A DNA stretch of 64,000 bases from Azoarcus sp031546845 (GTDB lineage: Bacteria; Pseudomonadota; Gammaproteobacteria; Burkholderiales; Rhodocyclaceae), in NCBI GenBank assembly GCA_031546845.1, contig JAVBJT010000001.1:1-64000 (forward strand), in the 5' to 3' direction. The translations under genes were made by a program, and so were the position numbers. This document shows, piece after piece, positions 21,412 to 30,988 of the stretch. Each line of letters opens with the position of its first letter. The stretch's first letter is position 1. The notes beneath the pieces were generated by a model. The model was not told the DNA's origin. It did not search any database and was given only the letters and a program-made list of their open reading frames with translations.

Positions 21412-21440
21412 AAAAAAGCGCGATGCGAGTCGCGCTTTTT
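21412..21440 (+). terminator. Intrinsic terminator of 6S RNA
   Basis: AAAAGCGCGA and TCGCGCTTTT form a 10-base stem with a short loop, followed by TTGCTTTTT. A-run and T-run lie on opposite sides, so it can work in both directions. Confidence 0.88.
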
Positions 21441-21547
21441 GCTTTTTCATGCTCGCGCCGGGGAACCCATACAAAGCATGCCGGTTTTCCAGTCACACAT
21501 GCCTCACCCAGACGCCATAAATTCGCCGGCCCTCAACCCACGGCCCC

Positions 21548-24500
21548 TCAACTGCGCTCGACCGTAAAATCCTCCACCGGCACGGGTTTACCGAACAGAT
21601 ACCCCTGCATCTCATCGCAGTTGAGCTGGAACAAGCGCTCTTGCTGCACTGACGTTTCGACCCCCTCGGCGATGACACCCAGCCGCAGGCTGTGCGCCAT
21701 CGCGATGATGGCGGCGACGATGGACTCGGAACTCGACCCAGCCGTGTGGATGCCGGCCACGAAGGATTGGTCTATTTTCAGCGTATCGAGCGGAAAACGA
21801 TGTAGGTAGGAAAAACTGGAATAGCCCGTGCCGAAATCATCGAGGGCAAGAACGACGCCGATCCGCTTCAACTGCCACAGTATTTCTTCCGCATGCTCAG
21901 GATCGCCCATCAGCATGCTCTCGGTCAATTCGAGCTCAAGCAGATTCGGCGGCAGACCGGTTTCCGCCAACACCTCGGCTACCAGTGCGGGCAGATTGGC
22001 GGAGCGGAACTGGCGCGCGGACACATTCACGCCCACCCGCAATGCGCGCCCCGCCGCCCGCCAGGCTTGCGCCTGACGGCAAGCGGCACGCAACACCCAT
22101 TCGCCGATCGGCTCGATCAGGCCGGTTTCCTCGGCGAGCGGGATAAAGCGCGCTGGCGACACCAGACCAAGTTCGGGATGGCGCCAGCGCAGCAGGGCCT
22201 CCGCACTGATGACATTCCCCGTGGCGCCATTGACGATCGGTTGGTAGAAAACCACCAACTCACCGGCGGGCAAAGCCACGCGCAGCGCCCGCTCAAGCAC
22301 GAGGCGCTCCTGCACGCGCGTATTCATTTCGGCGGTGAAGAAGCGAATGGCGTTGCGTCCGCTTTCCTTCGCCTGGTACATGGCGATGTCGGCATGCTTG
22401 AGCAAGGTTTCGACATCGGTACCGTCGCGCGGATAAAGACTGACGCCAATACTGCAGGTCACAAAAAAAGGCTGCCCTTCGATCTGTAGCGGCGGATTGG
22501 CCAGCGCCTGCTGTATCCGCTGGAAAATGGTAAAGCTGTCGCTTTCGCCTTCCAGATCGGGCAGCACCACGACGAACTCGTCCCCGCCTTGGCGGGCTGC
22601 CGTATCGCCCTCGCGCAGCACACTGCGCACCCGCTCGGCAACCATGCGCAGCAGACCATCCCCCCTGTCGTGGCCAAGATTGTCGTTAACCAACTTGAAG
22701 TGGTCGAGATCGAGGAAAGCGACCGCGAGCGATCGCCCGCGCCGGTGCGCGGTGGAAATCGCTTGTGCCAGACGGTCGACGAGCAAGTTCCGGTTGGGCA
22801 GGCCGGTCAGCGCATCGTAGCGGGCCTGGTGCTCGAGTTGCCGCAAATAGACCATGCGCTCGGTCGCATCCTTGATAACGGCCACCCAATGCTCGCCCAT
22901 CACTGGCGCTATGGCGTATTCGCCCCAGAACGGCGCGCCATCCAGACGGCAGCCTTCAAGCTCGATAATCGCCTCGCGGCGCGCATGCAACGCGGCATTG
23001 AACGTACCGATCGCCTGCTCGTCGAACACGCCGAGCGCTTGCAGCGCGGCTCCTGTCAGACCCTCGCGGGAAACGCCGAGAATACGCTCGGCTGCCGGAT
23101 TGGCGTCGAGCACAACGTGAGTGTCGCCCTTGGCGGCAAGGATCAGAACCCCGTCGTTGGAGGCTTCGATCGCCCGTTCGCGCAAATGCAGCGCGGCCTC
23201 CGCCACGCGACGCGCCTGGGCCGTGCGCTGCCCGGCCAAACCAAAGCTCACGCCATTGGCCAGTTCCGTCAACAAAGCAACGCCGTCCTGGTCCAGTTCG
23301 CTCGGATTCGCGGTGCCGACTGTTAACACGCCAAGCGCTTCACCGCCACTGCGCAAAGGGAATGCAATCAATGCGCGGCAGTCCGCATGCATCGCCTCTT
23401 CCCGCAACGTCGAAGGCATATTCGCGCCCGCAACCAGATGCACGGCGCGATTTTCGCGCATGACGCGCTCACCCAGCAGCCCCTCCGCGGCCGCCAGATC
23501 AATCGCACTGCCTGCCTGTGCCACCGGAGATAGGCGGCCGCTGCTATCACCCACCAGATCGATACGGGCAAAACGCAAGCCGCCGACGTGCACCACCAAC
23601 TGACAAATGTCGTTGACCAGCATCGCCTCGTCGGTCGAATGCGCGAGCGCTTCATTCCCCTTGCCGAGCGTGCGCAGCATGCGCTGCCGACGCAACATCG
23701 GCGTCATGACCATGCCGCCGATGGCAACATTGAGCCCGATCGCCAACAGCAAGGCCATAGCCGCTATTGCCACCGCCGCTACCTGACGCAGCACGACGGA
23801 AGCGCGCATGAAGACGTCTTCGTAACCGCTGACGGCGATCAACCAGCCCAACTCCGGGTAACTCGCCAGGGCGGCAAGCCTGTTGCGTGGCACACTACCT
23901 GCCACATCGCCACGGAATGCATATCCGACCACGCTACCCTTGGCGGTGCTATGTTCGAGTAGCACGCGGGCCGCGGTCGCATTTTTCGCTAGAGACGAAT
24001 CCCCTTCGAATTGCGGGTGAATGATGAACCGGCCATAATCCGGCCCCGGCGTGGTATCGAGAACAAAGATATAGCCCCCTTCGCCAAGGGTAAAAGCGCG
24101 CAGGCGGTCACGCAGATTGCGCAGATCGTCCACCAAATTCACGCCCACCAACAACACACCGACAAGTTCACCCGACGCGGTACGCGCAGGGATCAATTCC
24201 AGGATGTGCATTGCGCCATTGAGCCGGGTCAGACCATGCCAACGCACACCGGCGTCAAGATTGGCCCGCGCCGCCGTTCCCGGCTCGATCAGCTTGGATT
24301 CGTCCTCGCCCAAAGGGGGGGTGAGGGCGACGAAACGGTCGCCCTCGCGCACCATCACCTCGGCGACGGTGCCATTGCCCGCAATGCTGCTAAAAACCGC
24401 CGCCATGCGCCGCAAAGCCGCTATTTCAGCCGATCCGGCATGCTGCCGCCGCTCGGCGGCCTCGGTGGCGGCGTAATGCGTTTCCACCATGTCGGCCAGC

Positions 24501-24733
24501 CTGGACACAGTGAGCCCAAACGCATCGAGCTGGGTCGCGACCAGATCGTTCACGATCTGCACGACTGACGTGAGCCTGATTTCAGCTTCTTGCCGCGTCT
24601 GGCGCTCTATGTAGGAGGCAGCGATGAGCGCGAAAGGCAGCACGACGGCGCCGACAATGCCGACGACGATCAAAATCAGTCGCGCTCGCAGTCTTTCCGG
24701 CACTGCGCCTGTCTTACCTTCACGCTCGCTCAT
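21548..24733 (-). CDS. Membrane GGDEF-EAL protein with periplasmic Cache-type sensor, GAF and PAS
   Basis: 1061 residues from the ATG at 24733. Membrane helix at ~20-42; a large periplasmic Cache-type sensor region to ~315 (GGYIFVLDTTPGPDYGRFI is typical of dCache/sCache); second membrane helix ~318-345; GAF (~370-510); PAS (~520-640). GGDEF follows with the intact motif at ~716-720, preceded by REGD as a possible I-site. EAL has its motif at ~845 plus ARQF, TESMLM, DDFGTGYSS, LKIDQ, AEGVET and QGYLFGKP. Both catalytic sites look complete, so net direction depends on the sensory input. It stands alone, convergent with the zapA-6S unit. Confidence 0.93.
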   Translation of the reverse strand: MSEREGKTGAVPERLRARLILIVVGIVGAVVLPFALIAASYIERQTRQEAEIRLTSVVQIVNDLVATQLDAFGLTVSRLADMVETHYAATEAAERRQHAGSAEIAALRRMAAVFSSIAGNGTVAEVMVREGDRFVALTPPLGEDESKLIEPGTAARANLDAGVRWHGLTRLNGAMHILELIPARTASGELVGVLLVGVNLVDDLRNLRDRLRAFTLGEGGYIFVLDTTPGPDYGRFIIHPQFEGDSSLAKNATAARVLLEHSTAKGSVVGYAFRGDVAGSVPRNRLAALASYPELGWLIAVSGYEDVFMRASVVLRQVAAVAIAAMALLLAIGLNVAIGGMVMTPMLRRQRMLRTLGKGNEALAHSTDEAMLVNDICQLVVHVGGLRFARIDLVGDSSGRLSPVAQAGSAIDLAAAEGLLGERVMRENRAVHLVAGANMPSTLREEAMHADCRALIAFPLRSGGEALGVLTVGTANPSELDQDGVALLTELANGVSFGLAGQRTAQARRVAEAALHLRERAIEASNDGVLILAAKGDTHVVLDANPAAERILGVSREGLTGAALQALGVFDEQAIGTFNAALHARREAIIELEGCRLDGAPFWGEYAIAPVMGEHWVAVIKDATERMVYLRQLEHQARYDALTGLPNRNLLVDRLAQAISTAHRRGRSLAVAFLDLDHFKLVNDNLGHDRGDGLLRMVAERVRSVLREGDTAARQGGDEFVVVLPDLEGESDSFTIFQRIQQALANPPLQIEGQPFFVTCSIGVSLYPRDGTDVETLLKHADIAMYQAKESGRNAIRFFTAEMNTRVQERLVLERALRVALPAGELVVFYQPIVNGATGNVISAEALLRWRHPELGLVSPARFIPLAEETGLIEPIGEWVLRAACRQAQAWRAAGRALRVGVNVSARQFRSANLPALVAEVLAETGLPPNLLELELTESMLMGDPEHAEEILWQLKRIGVVLALDDFGTGYSSFSYLHRFPLDTLKIDQSFVAGIHTAGSSSESIVAAIIAMAHSLRLGVIAEGVETSVQQERLFQLNCDEMQGYLFGKPVPVEDFTVERS

Positions 24734-25188
24734 GAATTCCACTGCCTACGCGAACCCACCGGCATTGCACTGATGAATAGGGTGAAAACGCTCAGCCAGT
24801 GCAATGCCGCAGTTTTACATGTCCCATTTCACTACGATCCCGCCAATGACCGACTACCGATTTCTCTCGCGGCGCTTTGCTGTCCGATCGACCGTCCGGG
24901 CAATACATACAAGCCATACAAGCGGCATTCCACGCGCCCACGCACAAAAACACGCGCCGACTGCTGCCCGCTTGCCGCAACGACCCGGATAACCGAATGA
25001 GCCGCATTCGGCAAAACGCCTATATCTGCCGTTTTATCCGATCTCCACAGAACCAACACAATCAATTCTGCACATCCGATCAGCAAAAACGGGCGCGGGA
25101 CATCGTGCGGGCGGAACGTCCATATCCAATGGAAAAGCCGCAACGCTTGACAACAGCCATGCACCACACCTGGGGGCATACGGCAAGG

Positions 25189-25198
25189 CCCCCCCCCC
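25189..25198. repeat. Homopolymer of ten C
   Basis: A run of ten C on the + strand within the gene-poor stretch, about 40 bases from a perfect dyad. A second tract of the same length lies at 35074-35083. Confidence 0.9.
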
Positions 25199-25235
25199 GA
25201 GGAAACCACAAAAACCCTTATAAAAACGTATTTAT

Positions 25236-25268
25236 CCCGTCTGGATGCTGATCCAGCATCCAGACGGG
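25236..25268. repeat. Perfect inverted repeat, 15-base arms
   Basis: CCCGTCTGGATGCTG and CAGCATCCAGACGGG flank ATC, making an uninterrupted hairpin. It is preceded on the + strand by an A/T-rich box (ACGTATTTAT) and has no T run on the + side. On the - strand it is followed by ATAAATACG, which is too mixed for a typical terminator. It could be an operator, a transposon end remnant or a structured RNA. Confidence 0.8.
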
Positions 25269-25593
25269 ACCGTCCAACGTTGCGGCAAGCGCGGCTTCCA
25301 CCGTTCTTTACACATCGATCGACAGCCTTACGGCAACACCAAACACACCAACCTGCTACAGCGCAAACCGACTGCGGCTTCAAACGACATGTTGCCGGGA
25401 AGCGGCGAACGGACGTGTAGCCACACCAGCCACCGTGACCGGACACCAACGCACGGCGGCCACTTGGTCGCGGTGACGAAAAGCACAGCCCCACCAGCAA
25501 AAACGATGTCGTTATAAAGCGGCGGTATACAGTTGGGGCAGGCACCCCCTACGTACCGACAACCGGCGCGACTCGGTCACGCCAAGCGCGGAT

Positions 25594-25950
25594 TCAGCGC
25601 TGCCCGCAAGGATGGCGATCGCGCCCGCAGTTATCGAAGTCGCCCAGGGGGCGATTGAACGTATATTCCAGCGGCTTGCCCACCCACTCGTGGGCGGTAT
25701 CTCCCACACTACCGGTCACCAATGTGAAAGGTAGGGAAAAAACGAAACCAGCCGCGCCCACCGCGCTAGCGAGAACGCCGAACGGGCGTACGAGCAGGAG
25801 ATCCATCGCCATGCTGCCGCTGTTGTCATTGGCCGTGGGATCGTATAACCCCGGCTGCATATCTTGCGCCAACGCGGGAAAACTCACGGCGCAGACCAGC
25901 ATGCCGGCGGCCAGCGGGCGGGCAAAACGCGAGAAATATTTATTTTTCAT
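25594..25950 (-). CDS. Small exported/membrane protein of unknown function
   Basis: 118 residues from the ATG at 25950, chosen because GGAA lies ~6 bases upstream while the ATG at 25965 has none. A signal peptide ends near FPALAQDM at ~29. A hydrophobic segment follows (PFGVLASAVGAAGFVFSLPF). The motif RPFGVLAS...LPFTL...EWVGKPLEYTFNRPLGDF is shared by a widespread family of small proteobacterial proteins with no assigned role, sometimes loosely labelled multidrug transporter without evidence. No partner gene is adjacent. Confidence 0.8.
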   Translation of the reverse strand: MKNKYFSRFARPLAAGMLVCAVSFPALAQDMQPGLYDPTANDNSGSMAMDLLLVRPFGVLASAVGAAGFVFSLPFTLVTGSVGDTAHEWVGKPLEYTFNRPLGDFDNCGRDRHPCGQR

Positions 25951-26235
25951 GTCATTTCCATCCATGTTGCAGGAAAAAATATCTTCCCTTGGGAAAGAGC
26001 ATCCACCGGTATCTTTATAGAAGACATCGCGTGGATTCGCCATTTGGGTAGCATTCACCGGTCCCCATCTGCGCAGTATTCACCATGTGTTCCACGCCGG
26101 GGTAAGCAATGTGCGACGGGGCTTGCGTTTTACCGGCCCGGTGACGCGCGGGCACAACACCTCCGTCATTGTGGCCGTATGACATTTTCACAATCCGGCC
26201 AACCATCCTCACATTGCCGCCCTATCGATGGCACG

Positions 26236-26955
26236 CTATTTCAAACTGGCAAGATAGGCCACCACGGCTTCGATATTGTCGCCGCCAAGCTGCGTAACCG
26301 CCGCCGTCATCGGTGCATAGAAGCGCTCGCCGGATTGGGTCAGGTAGCGTTTGAGGTTGCGGCGGATATATTCCGGCTGCTGCCCGGCAAGGCGCGGGTA
26401 GGTCTCGGCCCCATGCGCATTGATCTGATGGCAGCGGGCGCAGAGCTTGGCGTAGAAATTGGCGCCTTTGTCGATCAATTCGGTCGCTCCGCCTCCGGCG
26501 GGCTTGACGGGGGAGCTCGCGTAGTAGAGTACGATGGCCGCTTTGTCGCGTTCGCTCAGCACTTTCATCATGCCTTGCATGAATTCATCCTTTCGCCGCC
26601 CGGCAAGAAAGGCCTCGATCTGCCCAAGCACATAGACCGGATTCTGTCCGGCCAGATTGGGCACCTCGGGATAACGGCTGTTGCCGTCCTCGCCATGGCA
26701 GTTGGCGCAAAAGAACGCCGCCTTGCGCCCATCCTCGATCGCCGCCCCGCGCTGCCCCGAGTCCGCTCCGAACTGCTGCAGGATCTGGGCTGCGCTGCCT
26801 TGCGCCAGCGCGGCACCGGACAGCGACGCCAGCAGCAAAAAACCGACAAACCTGCGCACCCAAGCGCCGGCCCCCCATCCTTCGCGTGCTCGCGGACACG
26901 CCTTGGCATTGACACAGGCATGTTTACTGGGCACTCGGAATACAGGCATTTTCAT
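26236..26955 (-). CDS. Diheme c-type cytochrome (c4-like)
   Basis: 239 residues from the ATG at 26955. The true start is unsure: a GTG at 26970 has AAGG beside it, and a GTG nearer the hydrophobic segment would give a cleaner signal peptide (VRRFVGFLLLASLSGAALAQ). Two heme motifs, CANCH and CARCH, each sit in a cytochrome c domain, with downstream Met regions (GMMKVLS and APMTAAV) as possible axial ligands. The two-domain layout matches cytochrome c4 type electron carriers in the periplasm. It may serve a terminal oxidase; no oxidase gene is in the window. Confidence 0.9.
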   Translation of the reverse strand: MKMPVFRVPSKHACVNAKACPRAREGWGAGAWVRRFVGFLLLASLSGAALAQGSAAQILQQFGADSGQRGAAIEDGRKAAFFCANCHGEDGNSRYPEVPNLAGQNPVYVLGQIEAFLAGRRKDEFMQGMMKVLSERDKAAIVLYYASSPVKPAGGGATELIDKGANFYAKLCARCHQINAHGAETYPRLAGQQPEYIRRNLKRYLTQSGERFYAPMTAAVTQLGGDNIEAVVAYLASLK

Positions 26956-27064
26956 GATGTAAAGGTGCACAACCTTGATTTCGAAATTGAATTTTAATCC
27001 AAATCAAGCCAATAAAACGGCGCTTTCGCCGCTGCGGGCCGTGGATACGCGCATTGCGTCACAC

Positions 27065-28093
27065 TCACACGAACACAGGTTCGACTTCAAGGCGCACGCC
27101 AAAGCGTTCTTCGACGTCATTGCCGACGGCATGGGCAATGCGCCGCACATCGGCTCCGCGCGCGCCACCCAGGTTGACCAGCACCAAAGCCTGACGTTCA
27201 AAACAAGCCACGGGACCCATCCTGCGCCCCTTCCAGCCCGCCTGTTCGATCAACCAGCCCGCGGCCAGTTTTTCACTGCCATCTGCTTGCGGGTAGTGGG
27301 GAAGCTGCGGATAAACCGCGGCAAGACGGACGTAGGAGGCGGCATCCACCACGGGGTTCTTGAAGAAACTGCCGGCGTTACCAATCTCGGCGGGGTCGGG
27401 TAGTTTGCGCCGGCGGATAGTGGCGACCGCATCGGCAACGGTCTGCGGTGTCAGCGCGCGGCAACCGCGTTCAGCACATTTAGTCCGTTCGTCCAACTCG
27501 CGCGCAAGCTCGGCATACTGGATGCGCGCTTGCCAGCGTCTAGGCAGGCGGAAACGCACGCGCGCAATCAGCCAACGCCCCGGCTCGCGTTTAAAGCGAC
27601 TGTCGCGATAACCGAAAGCGCAGTCTTCCACACGGAGCACATGCATTTCCCCGCTCGACAGATCCAGCGCATCGAGCGATTCGAAACGCTCGGCCATTTC
27701 CAGGCCGTAAGCGCCGATGTTCTGGACGGGCGCTGCCCCTACCGTGCCGGGGATCAGGGCCAGGTTTTCCAGCCCAGCCCAGCCTTGCTCCAAAGTCCAA
27801 CGTACGAAATCGTGCCAGTTTTCGCCGGCGCCGGCTTCGACAATCCAAGCCTCCTCGTCATCGCACAACAGCCTGCGGCCGGCACACGCGATTTTCAGCA
27901 CCACGCCGGAGAAATCGCCGTCGAACACGATATTGCTGCCGCCGCCAAGGATCAGCCTCGGCAACCCGGCCAGCGCCGGATCGGCCAGCACGGCGGGCAC
28001 GCGCGCCGGATCGTCCACTGTGACGAAGAAGGCCGCGCGCGCCGGCAGACTGAAGGTGTTCAGCGGGCGCAGATCGACATCGCGCGTTATCAC
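27065..28093 (-). CDS. murB: UDP-N-acetylenolpyruvoylglucosamine reductase
   Basis: 342 residues from a GTG. FAD-binding part with LILGGGSNIVFDGDF and GLENLALIPGTVGAAPVQNIGAYG; substrate and catalytic region with GYRDSRFK, NAGSFFKNPVV and the C-terminal GWKGRRMG. The insert pattern fits type I MurB. It reduces the enolpyruvyl ether to UDP-MurNAc with NADPH in the cytosol, a committed step of peptidoglycan synthesis. The start overlaps the PACE transporter stop by four bases (GTGA), so the two are coupled. Confidence 0.97.
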   Translation of the reverse strand: MITRDVDLRPLNTFSLPARAAFFVTVDDPARVPAVLADPALAGLPRLILGGGSNIVFDGDFSGVVLKIACAGRRLLCDDEEAWIVEAGAGENWHDFVRWTLEQGWAGLENLALIPGTVGAAPVQNIGAYGLEMAERFESLDALDLSSGEMHVLRVEDCAFGYRDSRFKREPGRWLIARVRFRLPRRWQARIQYAELARELDERTKCAERGCRALTPQTVADAVATIRRRKLPDPAEIGNAGSFFKNPVVDAASYVRLAAVYPQLPHYPQADGSEKLAAGWLIEQAGWKGRRMGPVACFERQALVLVNLGGARGADVRRIAHAVGNDVEERFGVRLEVEPVFV

Positions 28094-28563
28094 CGCGTTG
28101 TCTCAGCCACGGGCGCACCCTGCGGAATCGGAAAGAAATGATCGTAGGCAATGTTGAACACGAAGGCATAAACCGTGTAGGTAATGGCAAGCCCTATGTC
28201 GGCCATCAAAGCATCCCACCATCCCATGCCTGTCCATGCCACCAGAACCGGCAGCGTCAGCAGCAGTAAGCCGCCCTCGAAACCGATCGCATGGACGCAG
28301 CGCAAGGGCCACGGCCGGCGGTCGGCGGTGCGGCCGGTCAGGCGGCCTTCGATGCGGTCGAAAACGGTGTTGTAGACGCCGTTCCACACCGCCGCGATCA
28401 ATGCAAGCACGGCCAGCAGCCCCGTCGATTCAAGCAGTGGGATACCGCTCAACCACGCGAAGGGGGGTGAAATCAGCAGCAAGCCGCCGATCTCGAAGAG
28501 CGCAACCTGTCGGATACGATCACGGAACGAGCGAAGCGAGGGAGCGGAAGCGGACAAGGGCAA
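28090..28563 (-). CDS. PACE-family multidrug/biocide efflux transporter
   Basis: 157 residues with four membrane helices arranged as two tandem bacterial transmembrane pairs. The first helix has the conserved acidic residue in RQVALFEIGGLLL (Glu-25, equivalent to the essential Glu of AceI). Conserved Asn in AVWNGVYNTVFD and VFNIAYDHFFP fit the family. Members export chlorhexidine, acriflavine and polyamine-type substrates using the proton gradient. It is coupled to murB downstream. The ATG at 28563 gives a longer N-terminus than AceI, so a downstream start is possible. Confidence 0.9.
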   Translation of the reverse strand: MPLSASAPSLRSFRDRIRQVALFEIGGLLLISPPFAWLSGIPLLESTGLLAVLALIAAVWNGVYNTVFDRIEGRLTGRTADRRPWPLRCVHAIGFEGGLLLLTLPVLVAWTGMGWWDALMADIGLAITYTVYAFVFNIAYDHFFPIPQGAPVAETTR

Positions 28564-28816
28564 AACCAGCTATACAAAAAACGGAAACGATAGAGCCGTA
28601 AGGGGGCAAAAGCAAATCGCGCGCCAAACATTCCGTTCGTGGGAAACCAATCCAAACGCCAAGGCGAAACGGGCATCGCGGCTACGGAGAGGGGGGCTTT
28701 TCATTCTCGCCCATGCCGGGCAACATCGCTGCCATGGCGCTTGCCCTCCACTCGCCTCTGCTCGATGCCACCCGCCTTCGACGGCCTCAGCCCCAAATAC
28801 CTCGCATAGGATCGCT

Positions 28817-29356
28817 ATGTCCCAACTGCCTGCTGCCCCATTTGTCGTGCGCGATGCCACCGCCGAGGATATGCCGGCCATCGCCGCGCTGTATTCCCAT
28901 TACGTGCTGCATAGCACCGCATCCTTCGAGGAAACGCCGCCGGGCGCGGCCGAAATGCGCACCCGCTTCGACGCGGTGCGCGCTCGCGGCCTGCCGTGGT
29001 TGGCAGCCGACTGCCAAGGCCGTATCGTGGGCTATTGCTACGCCGGCCCGCACCGTATGCGCCCCGCATTCCGTTACACGCTGGAAAATTCCATCTACGT
29101 CGCCTACGACGAAGCCGGACGCGGCATCGGCCATGCACTACTCTCGGCCTTGCTCGAACGCTGCGCGCAGGGCCCCTGGCGTCAGATTGTGGCGGTGATC
29201 GGCGACAGCGCCAACCGGGGTTCCATCGCGCTGCACAAGGGGCTTGGTTTTCACGTTGTCGGCACGCAGCACGCGGTCGGTTTCAAGTTCGGCCGCTGGG
29301 TCGATATCGTGCTGATGCAGCGCGCCATCGGCGACGGCAACCACAGCGCACCGTAA
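28817..29356 (+). CDS. GNAT N-acetyltransferase, phosphinothricin acetyltransferase type
   Basis: 179 residues; AGGA lies six bases before the ATG. GNAT fold with VRDATAEDMPAIAALY, the P-loop-like acetyl-CoA site in DEAGRGIGHALLSALLERC and IGDSANRGSIALHKGLGF. Near-relatives (Pat/YncA type) acetylate phosphinothricin, methionine sulfone/sulfoximine or related amino acids; the substrate here is not provable. It is flanked by divergent murB/PACE and convergent trpS. Confidence 0.9.
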   Translation: MSQLPAAPFVVRDATAEDMPAIAALYSHYVLHSTASFEETPPGAAEMRTRFDAVRARGLPWLAADCQGRIVGYCYAGPHRMRPAFRYTLENSIYVAYDEAGRGIGHALLSALLERCAQGPWRQIVAVIGDSANRGSIALHKGLGFHVVGTQHAVGFKFGRWVDIVLMQRAIGDGNHSAP

Positions 29357-29418
29357 ATTGGCGGCTTTGGTTATGCGCCGACTGCGGACACAAGCCGCGA
29401 TTTGTTGAGGGGCTGCAC

Positions 29419-30729
29419 TCAGCCCTCGGCGAGTGCAGCCACCGCTGCCTGAACATCCGCCGCGCAAACCCCCTCGCCCAGCGTGCCGGCAAGCGCCTCG
29501 CCCACCATCACCCGCGCTTCCTCGATGCACACCTCGCCCTGCTTGATGCGGGCCACGCTCTGCCCAGCCTCTTTGGGCGAAACAAAGCCCACGCTTTGCA
29601 GCAGCAAACGGCCATCGCCATCGACAAACTTGAAATAGAAGCGCTCATCGGCCTCGCGGTACTGCTTGAACTGCGGCAGCGCGGCGGCTTTCGCGGTTTT
29701 TTCCGTTTTCGCCCCGCCCGTGCCGACAAGGCTGCGCAAACCGGCGGCATGACGCAACTCGGCCAGGAAAGGCGCGGAAATAGCGCGCGCTTTGATGGCG
29801 CCTTCTTTGAGCCTGGCCTCGATCAGCGCCGGCTGGGCGATGAGCGCGTCGTAGCGTTCGCGCATGGGCGCGACGGTGGCATCGATGCGCTCGAACAGGG
29901 CCTCCTTGGCTTCGCCCCAGGCCATGCCGGCGGCGAAGGCCGCGCGCATGGCGTCGGTTTCGGCCGGGGTGGCGAAGGCCTGGTAAATCTGAAAGAGCGC
30001 GCAGCCTTCGGTTTCCTTGGGCTCGCCGGGGAGCCTGGAGTCGGTGACGATGGAGAAGATTCTCTTCTTCAAATCGGCGGCCGGGGCGAAGAGCGGAATG
30101 GTGTTGTCGTAGCTCTTACTCATCTTGCGCCCGTCCAGGCCGGGCAGCGTGGCGACAGCTTCGTCGACCGCCGCCTCGGGCAGCACAAAATGCTCGCCGT
30201 AGAGGTGGTTGAAGCGGAGCGCGAGATCGCGCGCCATCTCGATATGCTGAATCTGGTCGCGCCCAACCGGCACCGAATGGGCCTTGAACATGAGGATGTC
30301 GGCGGCCATCAGCACCGGGTACATGAACAGCCCCATAGTGACGCCGGCATCGACATCCTCGCCGTCTGCGAGGTTTTTATCCACCGCCGCCTTGTAGGCA
30401 TGGGCGCGGTTGAGCAGCCCCTTGCCGGCCACGCAGGCAAGCAGCCAGGTCAGTTCGGGGATTTCGGGAATATCGGACTGGCGGTAGAACCAGACGCGGT
30501 CGGCATCAAGTCCGGCAGCAAGCCAAGTGGCTGCGATTTCGAGCGTGGAGCGTTGAACGCGGGCGGGATCGGCGGTTTTGATGAGCGCGTGATAGTCAGC
30601 AAGGAAATAGAAGCTTTCGACATCGGGGCGCCGGCTGGCTTCGATAGCCGGACGCAGCGCGCCAGCGTAATTGCCAAGGTGGGGGGTGCCGGAGGTGGTG
30701 ATGCCGGTGAGGACGCGTCGCGCGGACAT
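29419..30729 (-). CDS. trpS: Tryptophan--tRNA ligase
   Basis: 436 residues, longer than the ~330-residue E. coli enzyme, as is usual for the betaproteobacterial form with a C-terminal extension. Class I signatures: TPHLGNYAGAL (HIGH-like) and GRKMSKS (KMSKS). The extension (~330-436) contains FYFKFVDGDGRLLLQSVGF and PKEAGQSVARIKQG. It charges tRNA-Trp in the cytosol. It is convergent with the GNAT gene and divergent from yfiR, with a ~260-base gap. Confidence 0.97.
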   Translation of the reverse strand: MSARRVLTGITTSGTPHLGNYAGALRPAIEASRRPDVESFYFLADYHALIKTADPARVQRSTLEIAATWLAAGLDADRVWFYRQSDIPEIPELTWLLACVAGKGLLNRAHAYKAAVDKNLADGEDVDAGVTMGLFMYPVLMAADILMFKAHSVPVGRDQIQHIEMARDLALRFNHLYGEHFVLPEAAVDEAVATLPGLDGRKMSKSYDNTIPLFAPAADLKKRIFSIVTDSRLPGEPKETEGCALFQIYQAFATPAETDAMRAAFAAGMAWGEAKEALFERIDATVAPMRERYDALIAQPALIEARLKEGAIKARAISAPFLAELRHAAGLRSLVGTGGAKTEKTAKAAALPQFKQYREADERFYFKFVDGDGRLLLQSVGFVSPKEAGQSVARIKQGEVCIEEARVMVGEALAGTLGEGVCAADVQAAVAALAEG

Positions 30730-30988
30730 GGGGTGATCCAGGCAGGAAAAGAGGGGGAGTTTAGCGTTTCGCGTCGCGCCACGCTAAGCACCGAGGATAT
30801 CGTGGCGTAGTCCGCGCATGCTCTTGCCCGCATGCCCATATGTACCTATGCGCGCCGCAAAAGCCCGCCCGGTGAAAAAATGACTGATGCAAGCGTGACC
30901 AATCATGCATTGCGCAACCCGCCCTCGCTGGTAGACTTTTACCCGCTTTCATCGTTAGATCGCTTACTCGACAGTCCATCAACAAAAC

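Larger units (their letters stand above)
24734..25593. other. Gene-poor stretch with dyad and C10 tract
   Basis: About 860 bases with no believable gene. Leftward and rightward frames exist but have skewed compositions (many Cys, Arg, His, Trp) and no domain. It holds a run of ten C (25189-25198) and a perfect 15-base inverted repeat (25236-25268). It also contains the upstream region of the GGDEF-EAL gene. It could be decayed DNA or an unrecognised RNA locus. Confidence 0.55.

Noticed and set aside
24832..25545. 237-residue leftward open frame in the gene-poor stretch
   Set aside because: Composition is rich in Cys, Arg, Val and Trp without any domain or start signal, and it runs through a C10 tract and a dyad; it looks like chance in GC-rich DNA.
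28996..30810. 604-residue + strand frame
   Set aside because: Mostly antisense to trpS and overlapping the GNAT gene; no domain seen.
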